Shown here: positions 7,448-13,315 of the stretch, piece after piece
Position numbering within the stretch: position 1 is the first letter of the stretch
How the letters are laid out: every line of letters begins with the position of its first letter
Origin: JBFKAV01 sp041621405
GTDB taxonomy: Bacteria; Pseudomonadota; Alphaproteobacteria; Rhodobacterales; Rhodobacteraceae
Assembly: GCA_041621405.1 (NCBI GenBank)
Contig: JBFKAV010000075.1
Location: 1 to 16,688 of the forward strand
Reading direction: 5' to 3'
DNA length: 16,688 nucleotides
Position numbers and translations under genes: made by a program
The notes under the pieces: generated by a model
The model's input: the letters and a program-made list of their open reading frames with translations, nothing else
What the model was told of the DNA's origin: nothing
The model's database searches: none

Positions 7448-8131
7448 ATGACGGGGCGGGACGAACCCAGCGCGGCGAGGCTCACCTGGCGCGCGGGCGT
7501 GCCGGTCTCGGCGCGCTTCGACGATCCCTACTTCTCGCTCGAGGACGGCCTCGCCGAGGCGCGCCACGTCTTCCTCGCCGGCAATGCCCTGCCGCAGCGC
7601 TTCCGCCCCGGCTTCCGCATCGCCGAGCTCGGCTTCGGCACCGGGCTCAACATGCTGGCCGCCTGGATCGCCTGGCGCGAGGCGGGCATCGCCGGCCCGC
7701 TCCGCTACACAGGCTTCGAGGCCTTCCCGCTCACCGCCGCCGAGACCGAAGCCGCGCTCGCCGCCTTCCCCGAGGCGGCCGCCGCGGCCGGGCCGCATCT
7801 CGATGCGCTCGCCCGCGGCGACACCCGCATCGAAGCCGAGGGGCTCTCGGCCGAGATCGTCCGCGGCGACGCGCGCGAGACCCTGCCCGCCTGGCGGGGC
7901 GAGGCCGATGCCTGGTTCCTCGACGGCTTCGCGCCGGCCAAGAACCCCGAGCTCTGGGGCGAGGCGCTCATGGCCGAGGTCGCCCGCCACTCCGCGCCCG
8001 GCGGCAGCTTCGCCACCTACTCCGCGGCCGGCCACGTCCGCCGTGCGCTCGAAACGGCGGGGTTTGCGGTCGCCCGGCTTCCGGGCTATGGCCGCAAGCG
8101 CCACATGAGCCGAGGATCGCTCGCCGAATGA
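7448..8131 (+). CDS. mnmD: tRNA (5-methylaminomethyl-2-thiouridine)(34)-methyltransferase MnmD
   Basis: A 227-residue SAM-dependent methyltransferase matching the N-terminal half of enteric MnmC, here as a separate gene. It makes the last step in mnm5(s2)U34 synthesis on wobble uridines of tRNAs. The SAM-binding loop is ELGFGTG at residues 60-66, and the family signature DAWFLDGFAPAKNPELW is at 154-170. YSAAGHVRRALETAGF and the C-terminal GYGRKRHM are also typical. There is no FAD domain; the length equals that of standalone MnmD proteins. The divergent FAD oxidoreductase 170 bp upstream probably supplies its substrate. The TGA overlaps the ATG of the transporter gene (ATGA at 8128-8131), so the two are co-translated. 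Confidence 0.9.
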   Translation: MTGRDEPSAARLTWRAGVPVSARFDDPYFSLEDGLAEARHVFLAGNALPQRFRPGFRIAELGFGTGLNMLAAWIAWREAGIAGPLRYTGFEAFPLTAAETEAALAAFPEAAAAAGPHLDALARGDTRIEAEGLSAEIVRGDARETLPAWRGEADAWFLDGFAPAKNPELWGEALMAEVARHSAPGGSFATYSAAGHVRRALETAGFAVARLPGYGRKRHMSRGSLAE

Positions 8132-9000
8132 CCGACCAGAACATCCGCCTCGGCATCTGGCTGATGGTGGCCACCACCTTCGTCTTCGCCATGCAGGACG
8201 GGCTATCGCGTCACCTCGCGGGGACCTACAACGTCTGGATGGTGGTGATGATCCGCTACTGGTTCTTCGCCGCCTTCGTGATCGCGCTCGCCGCGCGCAG
8301 GGCTGGCGGCCTCCGCGCGGCAGCCTCGACGCGGCAACCCGTGGTCCAGGTCGCCCGCGGCCTCCTGCTAGCGCTCGAGATCTGCGTCATGGTCTCGGCC
8401 TTCGTGCTCCTCGGTCTCGTCGAGAGCCACGCCGTCTTCACCTCCTACCCGCTGCTCGTCGCTGCGCTCTCCGGGCCCGTCCTCGGCGAGAAGGTCGGCT
8501 GGCGGCGCTGGACGGCGATCGGCATCGGCTTCGTCGGCGTCCTGATCATTCTCCAGCCCGGCGTGAAGGTCTTCTCGCCCGCCGCGCTGGTGCCGCTCCT
8601 CGCAGCGCTGATGTTTGCGCTCTACGCCCTTCTCACCCGCTACGCCTCGCGCAAGGACAGCGCCGCCACGTCGTTCTTCTGGACCGGCACCGTCGGCGCG
8701 GCGGCGATGACCGCGATCGGCATCTGGTTCTGGCAGCCTATGACGACGCCGGACTGGGGCTGGATGTCGGCGCTCTGCGTCACCGGGGCGCTCGGGCACT
8801 GGCTCCTGATCCGGGCCTACGAGGTGGCCGAGGCCTCGGCCGTGCAACCCTTCGCCTACCTGCAGCTTGTCTTCGCCTCCGGCATCGGCATCGCCGTCTT
8901 CGGCGAGACGCTCGAGTGGAACGTCGCTGCCGGCGCCGGGCTGGTGGTGGCGGCAGGCCTCTTCACGCTCTGGCGGGCGCGGGTGAAGGCGAGGGGTTGA
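8128..9000 (+). CDS. EamA/DMT family membrane transporter
   Basis: A 290-residue very hydrophobic protein with about ten predicted membrane helices in two EamA repeats (roughly residues 8-140 and 150-285), the layout of drug/metabolite exporters such as RhaT or YdcZ relatives. The first repeat begins IRLGIWLMVATTFVFAMQDG; the second contains LGHWLLIRAYEVAEASAVQP, a typical DMT segment near the seventh helix, and FGETLEWN near the ninth. It should sit in the inner membrane and export a small metabolite that cannot be named from sequence. It starts inside the mnmD stop codon and is therefore coupled to it, but coupling to tRNA modification is probably incidental. Confidence 0.88.
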   Translation: MTDQNIRLGIWLMVATTFVFAMQDGLSRHLAGTYNVWMVVMIRYWFFAAFVIALAARRAGGLRAAASTRQPVVQVARGLLLALEICVMVSAFVLLGLVESHAVFTSYPLLVAALSGPVLGEKVGWRRWTAIGIGFVGVLIILQPGVKVFSPAALVPLLAALMFALYALLTRYASRKDSAATSFFWTGTVGAAAMTAIGIWFWQPMTTPDWGWMSALCVTGALGHWLLIRAYEVAEASAVQPFAYLQLVFASGIGIAVFGETLEWNVAAGAGLVVAAGLFTLWRARVKARG

Positions 9001-9006
9001 AGGCCT

Positions 9007-9022
9007 GCTTCGCGGGCGAAGC
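9007..9022 (+). terminator. Hairpin right after the transporter stop codon
   Basis: GCTTCGC-GG-GCGAAGC is a perfect inverted repeat beginning 7 nt after the TGA. It has the position of a terminator but lacks a T-run. The 143-bp gap 9001-9143 otherwise holds the presumed left end of the IS110 element. Confidence 0.35.
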
Positions 9023-9083
9023 GGATCCCAAGGAAGCTGGCCGAGTCGTCCCCTTCCGGCCGAAGGCATCCGTAATTGAGCTG

Positions 9084-9097
9084 CCTCACCGGTGAGG
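9084..9097. repeat. Perfect 14-bp palindrome at the left IS edge
   Basis: CCTCACC followed directly by GGTGAGG forms a perfect palindrome. A related sequence, CCTCACCGG-AC-GAGGTC, recurs at 10212-10228 just after the transposase gene, while this copy reads CCTCACCGG-T-GAGGTC (9084-9099). It may be the target, part of the left end, or a donor sequence mirrored in the RNA. Confidence 0.45.
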
Positions 9098-9143
9098 TCG
9101 AGCTCCCGCTAGGATCGAATGATCCAGAGGAAGGGAGTGAACG

Positions 9144-10178
9144 ATGAAGTACTATGCTGGACTGGCCGTGTCGCTGCGGAGCTGTGCGCTCTGCATCGTC
9201 GATGAGAAGGGAACGGTCCGCCTAGTGCGGGACCTGCCCTGCGAGGTCGAGGCCATCGCTCACGCCTTGGCGCGGTTTCCCGAGCCGATGGTCCGGGTGG
9301 GCTTCGAAGCGGGCGTAATGAGCCAGCATCTCTACTTCGGCCTTCGTGACCGGGGGCTCGATGTCGTCTGCATGGAGGCGCGCCAGGTCAACGCGGCCCT
9401 TTTGGCCACGCGCAACAAGACGGACCGCAACGACGCCCGCGGCATTGCCCAGGTTCTGCGGACCGGCTGGTTCAGCCCCGTCCATGTGAAGAGCCGCACG
9501 TCGCATGGTATCCGCGCCCTGCTCAGCACGCGGCGCGCGCTACTCGCCAAGACCATCGATCTCGCCAACGAGGTGCGCGGGCTGCTGAAGATCTTCGGCA
9601 TCCGGCTGCCAGCCAGCCTCAGCCACGGGCGGTTCGACGAGGTTGCTCGCGGCCTGGTGGAGATGGACGAGATCCTGACCCATGCGATGCTGCCTCTGCT
9701 CGACGCCCGCCGGGCTCTCTACGACCAGTTCCTGGAGTTGGATCGCCGGGTGAAGCGGGCGGCGTGCCGCGACGACGCCTGCCTCCGGATGATGACGGTG
9801 CCCGGGGTCGGGCCGATCGCGGCCCTGACGTTCAAGGCGGCGGTCGACGATCCCGCGCGGTTCAAGAGATCACGGACCGTCGCCGCCCACTTCGGGCTGA
9901 CCCCGAGACGATACCAGTCCGGCGAGACCGAAAATCCTGGCCGCATCTCGAAGGCTGGGGACCGCGACGTGCGCTCGACGCTCTACGCGGCCGCGAATGC
10001 CCTGCTGATGCGGACCATGTCCGGGTCCCAGATCAAGTCCTGGGGCCTGCGCATGATGCGGACCAAGGGCCGGCGCCGCGCCGTCGTCGCCGTGGCCCGC
10101 AAGCTCGCCGTCGTCCTCCACCGCCTGTGGTGCGACGGCACCCAGTTCCGTCCGATCGTCGAGGAGCCGGTGACATGA
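9144..10178 (+). CDS. IS110-family transposase with first catalytic Asp replaced by Ala
   Basis: A 344-residue IS110 recombinase: N-terminal RuvC-like DEDD domain, coiled-coil middle (about 115-215) and C-terminal transposase domain. The remaining DEDD residues are visible as E55 (VGFEAG) and D94/D97 (NKTDRNDA). The C-terminal domain has VPGVGPIAALTFKA and the Ser-containing RRYQSGETENPGRISKAGD (S259, S269). The usual GLDVS motif reads GLAVS here: codon 8 is GCC (9165-9167) where GAC/GAT is expected, which would remove a metal-binding catalytic residue. AGGAAGGGAG precedes the ATG. The rest of the gene is intact and full length, so the lesion looks recent. Members of this family are guided by a bridge RNA encoded in the element. 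Confidence 0.93.
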   Translation: MKYYAGLAVSLRSCALCIVDEKGTVRLVRDLPCEVEAIAHALARFPEPMVRVGFEAGVMSQHLYFGLRDRGLDVVCMEARQVNAALLATRNKTDRNDARGIAQVLRTGWFSPVHVKSRTSHGIRALLSTRRALLAKTIDLANEVRGLLKIFGIRLPASLSHGRFDEVARGLVEMDEILTHAMLPLLDARRALYDQFLELDRRVKRAACRDDACLRMMTVPGVGPIAALTFKAAVDDPARFKRSRTVAAHFGLTPRRYQSGETENPGRISKAGDRDVRSTLYAAANALLMRTMSGSQIKSWGLRMMRTKGRRRAVVAVARKLAVVLHRLWCDGTQFRPIVEEPVT

Positions 10179-10540
10179 CCTGATCCAACCTCGACGAACC
10201 GACGGGATCGTCCTCACCGGACGAGGTCTGTGGATGAAGCCGAAAATGTCTGCTGCGCCAACCAAGCGCGTCTCAAAGCAAGGCTCTCCACTGCCGATCC
10301 GACGAATGCTTGCAGCGGCGCCCCCGCGACCAGACTGCGAAGAGAAGCGTCACCCGGATGAGCGACACCGATCCCACAGAACCAAGGAAGACGAGCTTGA
10401 CCCAAACGCCCAATTAGAGAAGCGGCCATTGCCCTCCACATGGTCATGCCGCGATGCAGCCCGTCAGACCGGTCATTGGGTGCGGAGCGCGGCATTTCCA
10501 TCGTTGCAATGACAGCAGGTCGGCGGGACAAAGCTCCCGC
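10179..10540 (+). ncRNA. Candidate bridge-RNA region of the IS110 element
   Basis: No gene is evident here, but several stems are. ATGCCGCG (10446-10453) pairs with CGCGGCAT (10488-10495); inside that loop GCA-g-CCC pairs with GGGTGC, leaving internal loops and an apical loop containing GACCGGTC. CTTGCAG pairs with CTGCGAAG with one bulge (10309-10315 and 10335-10342). ACCTCG (10188-10193) pairs with CGAGGT (10222-10227). Stems with wide internal loops are the architecture of IS110 bridge RNAs, and IS1111-type members encode theirs downstream of the transposase. RNA boundaries and guide segments are not determined. Confidence 0.45.
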
Positions 10541-10640
10541 AAACCGAGCGCCCTTGGAGACCGACGACCACCGAGAGGGTCGCGTGGGGCTGAAGAATTT
10601 TTCGCAACCGTGACGGGATTTCTGCCCAGCCACGCCGCTA

Positions 10641-10669
10641 TTGTTGTGAGAAGAAGCCGCCAATATACT
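10641..10669 (+). promoter_or_regulatory. Sigma70-type promoter of the nfeD-slipin operon
   Basis: TTGTTG (10641-10646), 17 bp, TATACT (10664-10669): the best -35/-10 match in the window. Transcription would start near 10676, followed by GGAG and the ATG at 10687. It lies about 100 bp right of the proposed IS end, so the operon is probably expressed from its own promoter. In 10541-10640 I see no gene or clear signal. Confidence 0.6.
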
Positions 10670-10686
10670 CACTGAAGGAGCGAAAA

Positions 10687-12123
10687 ATGCCGAAACACCG
10701 AGGGTTGCGGCGTCTTGCTTTTGCAATTGTGGCGTTCCTGACAGCTGTAGGACTGGCGCCCGCCCAGAACACAGACACGACCGGGGGGCGCCCAAATGCG
10801 ATCCTCGCCGCGATCGAAGGGCCGATCGGTCCAGCGACCGTGCGCCACGTTGAACGCGTAATCGGGCGAGCCGAGGCGCGACGATCTGAAGTGATCGTAC
10901 TGCGGCTAAATACGCCCGGCGGGCTCGCCGACGCGATGCGCCAGATCATCTCGCACGTGGTCGCCTCGCGGGTGCCGGTAATCGGTTACGTTGCGCCGTC
11001 GGGCGCGCACGCCGCCAGTGCGGGAACCTACATCCTGTACGCCACTCATGTCGCGTCGATGGCTCCGGGCACCAATCTTGGCGCCGCCACGCCGATAGCA
11101 ATTGGCGGCCTGCCGGAACGCTTTCCCGGTTTGGACGACAAGTCGACCGATGAGGGTTCAGAGGTGGACCGGGACCAAAGCTCCAACGGTGAGCCCGATG
11201 GGGGCAGTCTAGCGCCCGCCGACGCCATGGCGGCCAAAGCAACGAACGATGCCGTCGCCTTCATCCGCAGCCTCGCCGAAATGCACGGCCGGAATGCCGA
11301 CTGGGCCGAACGCGCTGTGCGCGAGGCTGCGAGCCTGTCGGCGTCCGCCGCGCTGGAGATGAACGTCATCGATCTTGTGTCGAGGGACGTCGACGATCTC
11401 CTCGTTGCCGCCGACGGACGCCGGGTAACAGTCGGCGGCGTCGAGCGTGTCCTCGCGACGTCCGGGCTGGCCCTGGAAACCGTCGAGATGGACACGATAA
11501 CCCGCATTCTCAGCGTGCTGTCGAATCCCAACGTCGCGTTGATCCTGATGATGGTGGGTATCTACGGACTCATCTTCGAGTTTTGGAATCCCGGTGCCCT
11601 GGTGCCCGGCGTGATCGGCGCGATCTGCCTGATGTTGGGGCTCTATGCATTGAACCAGCTGCCGCTGAACTACGCCGGATTGGCGCTCTTGGGCCTCGGT
11701 ATCGCTTTCATGGTCGCCGAGGCGGTGACGCCGACCTTTGGAATACTTGGCTTAGGCGGACTTGTCTCCTTCGTGATCGGCGCGGCGATGCTCGTCGACA
11801 CCGACGTGCCGGAGTATCAGCTCTCGTGGTGGCTGATCGGGGGCCTGGCCACCGTCAGTGGGGCGATCCTGATACTGCTGCTCGGCTTCACCTTCCGGGC
11901 CTACCGCCGGGCGCCGGTCACGAACTACCACCGAATGGCCGGCGCAGGCGCGCAGGTTCTCAAGTGGTCGGGGGGTGAAGGATTCGTCTGGGCGGAGGGC
12001 GAACGGTGGCGCGCCCGGGGTCCAGCCGACCTCGACCCGGGCCAAGCGGTGCGCGTGGAGAGTGTCGACGGGCTGACGCTGGTCGTCCAGCCGCTCGCCG
12101 GCCAAGATGCGCGGCATGGGTAA
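10687..12123 (+). CDS. NfeD family membrane-bound serine protease (ClpP-class)
   Basis: A 478-residue long-form NfeD protein. A signal peptide or N-terminal anchor (about residues 8-26) is followed by a ClpP-like protease domain with nucleophile Ser111 (GAHAASAGTYILYAT) and general base Lys184 (DAMAAKATND), the Ser-Lys dyad described for archaeal 1510-N. Several membrane helices follow (about 275-410), then a soluble OB-fold NfeD domain at the C-terminus (about 415-478). Between Ser and Lys lies an acidic, polar insertion of about 30 residues (DDKSTDEGSEVDRDQSS onward). GAAGGAG precedes the ATG. The partner slipin gene follows 12 nt after the stop; such proteases are known to cleave the C-terminal hydrophobic region of stomatin-type partners. 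Confidence 0.92.
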   Translation: MPKHRGLRRLAFAIVAFLTAVGLAPAQNTDTTGGRPNAILAAIEGPIGPATVRHVERVIGRAEARRSEVIVLRLNTPGGLADAMRQIISHVVASRVPVIGYVAPSGAHAASAGTYILYATHVASMAPGTNLGAATPIAIGGLPERFPGLDDKSTDEGSEVDRDQSSNGEPDGGSLAPADAMAAKATNDAVAFIRSLAEMHGRNADWAERAVREAASLSASAALEMNVIDLVSRDVDDLLVAADGRRVTVGGVERVLATSGLALETVEMDTITRILSVLSNPNVALILMMVGIYGLIFEFWNPGALVPGVIGAICLMLGLYALNQLPLNYAGLALLGLGIAFMVAEAVTPTFGILGLGGLVSFVIGAAMLVDTDVPEYQLSWWLIGGLATVSGAILILLLGFTFRAYRRAPVTNYHRMAGAGAQVLKWSGGEGFVWAEGERWRARGPADLDPGQAVRVESVDGLTLVVQPLAGQDARHG

Positions 12124-12135
12124 TAGGAGGGTTCA

Positions 12136-12924
12136 ATGGAAACGTCGATCTTCGTGTTCGACTGGATTGCACAGCTGCTGGTCGCGGCACTGGTCATCCT
12201 CATTCTCTACAATGCCATATACATCTTCCGCGAATACGAGCGCGGTGTGGTGTTCACGCTCGGACGGTTCACCCGCGTCTGCGGTCCCGGTTTCGTCATC
12301 TTGATCCCGCTTGTCCAACAGACGGTGCGCACCGATCTGCGCATGTTTGTCGAAGACGTTCCGAGCCAAGACGTGATTTCGCGGGACAACGTATCGGTCA
12401 AGGTCAACGCCGTGATTTACTTCCGCATCGTTGATCCGCAGCGCGCCATCATCAACGTCGCCGATTTCCGGGCCGCTGTCAGCCAGCTCGCACAGACGAC
12501 CTTGCGCTCCGTGCTCGGCAAGCACGAGCTCGACGAAATGCTGGCCGAGCGCGACAAGCTCAACGTGGATATCCAGGAGATCCTTGATCGGCAGACCGAT
12601 GCATGGGGCATCAAGGTTGCCAATGTCGAGATCAAGCATGTGGATATCGACGAAAGCATGGTTCGGGCCATCGCCAAACAGGCCGAGGCCGAACGTCTAC
12701 GCCGCGCGCGAGTGATCAATGCCGAGGGCGAGCATCAGGCAGCGGCCAAGCTGGTCGAGGCAGGCGAAATGCTGGCTGCACAGCCCAACGCCATGCAGCT
12801 ACGCTATTTCAATGCGCTCAGCGACATTGCCACGGATAAGACGTCCACTATCGTTTTCCCGCTGCCGATCGACGTGTTGCCCATGAAGAAACCGGAATCC
12901 CGCAAGGAACCAAAGCCAGAATAA
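12136..12924 (+). CDS. Slipin/stomatin family SPFH protein
   Basis: A 262-residue SPFH (band 7) protein with one N-terminal hydrophobic segment (about residues 10-30), the SPFH domain starting FREYERGVVFTLGRF at about 31, and a C-terminal coiled-coil helix rich in Ala/Glu (AIAKQAEAERLRRARVINAEGEHQAAAKL). The tail holds a short hydrophobic stretch (TIVFPLPIDVL), of the type cleaved by NfeD proteases, and ends in a charged segment. An excellent Shine-Dalgarno sequence (AGGAGGG, 12125-12131) precedes the ATG. It forms an operon with the NfeD protease immediately upstream. Such pairs act at the inner membrane in membrane-domain organisation; the exact client here is unknown. Confidence 0.93.
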   Translation: METSIFVFDWIAQLLVAALVILILYNAIYIFREYERGVVFTLGRFTRVCGPGFVILIPLVQQTVRTDLRMFVEDVPSQDVISRDNVSVKVNAVIYFRIVDPQRAIINVADFRAAVSQLAQTTLRSVLGKHELDEMLAERDKLNVDIQEILDRQTDAWGIKVANVEIKHVDIDESMVRAIAKQAEAERLRRARVINAEGEHQAAAKLVEAGEMLAAQPNAMQLRYFNALSDIATDKTSTIVFPLPIDVLPMKKPESRKEPKPE

Positions 12925-13315
12925 TCTTCGGGCCCGTCAACTTTGCAATACTTCAGCGGTGATCGGACAGAGCATTGGCGTTGATGTTGGAGTTATCTTC
13001 CACTGGTCAGCGCGTGCGCACCAGAAATAGATCCGCGCGACCCCGAGCCAATATCGACTCGAAGCGGCTCGCCGCTGCGCCCCCAAGAATGCAGATTTTC
13101 ACCGCCTGGCGTCGGTCGAGGGCGGCGCAGATCCCCCGAGCTGCCGTTCGTAGGCGGAGCAACATCTTAGTAGGCGGAGCAACATACTTGCCGTCGTGGT
13201 CGTTGGCAGTGCGGGACATGGCCGGAATTTGAGGGTCGTTACCGGTACGATGCAAAGCGGCCGATCGTAAACGGTGCAGCACGAGGAGCCTTCGGAGAGT
13301 AGTGGTCCGGGGTCA
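12925..13315. other. Gene-free stretch between slipin and the monooxygenase operon
   Basis: The ORFs here are short, on both strands, and show no recognisable domain or ribosome binding site. The region lies between the 3' ends of two convergent operons. It contains the 20-bp-period tandem repeat at 13150-13185 and a near-palindrome CGTTACCGGTACG near 13240. No convincing terminator was found for either operon. Remains of a decayed gene cannot be excluded. Confidence 0.5.
13150..13185. repeat. Tandem 16-bp direct repeat, 20-bp period
   Basis: GTAGGCGGAGCAACAT occurs at 13150-13165 and again, identically, at 13170-13185, separated by 4 nt (CTTA). A period of 20 bp places both copies on nearly the same face of the helix. 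It could be a slippage duplication, a pair of protein binding sites or part of an attachment site. Confidence 0.75.

Larger units (their letters stand above)
9101..10540 (+). mobile_element. IS110-family insertion sequence, IS1111-like layout (ends estimated)
   Basis: The element contains one IS110 transposase gene, a short left non-coding end and a long (about 360 nt) right non-coding end, as in the IS1111 subgroup. The ends are proposals. AGCTCCCGC occurs in direct orientation at 9101-9109 and 10532-10540. A subterminal inverted repeat TCCCGC (9104-9109) / GCGGGA (10523-10528) lies just inside, as expected for IS1111-type elements. The resulting length of about 1.44 kb fits the family. IS110 elements do not make normal target duplications, so the ends need comparison with other copies or an empty site. 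The flanking gene order gives no sign of an interrupted gene. Confidence 0.65.

Noticed and set aside
6363..7451. 362-codon plus-strand open frame
   Set aside because: It is antisense to the FAD oxidoreductase, which has clear FAD-binding motifs.
10214..10795. Minus-strand open frame (193 codons) over the IS right end, a possible protein gene
   Set aside because: It runs into the start of nfeD on the other strand, has no ribosome binding site or domain, and covers the structured non-coding end of the IS. Open frames here are expected from the GC content.
13150..13185. The direct repeat as the start of a CRISPR array
   Set aside because: Only two copies with a 4-nt spacer; no array geometry and no cas genes.
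13007..13282. Short minus-strand open frame in the gene-free stretch, possibly a decayed transposase or resolvase
   Set aside because: No motif or homologous stretch could be recognised; reported only as unexplained intergenic DNA.
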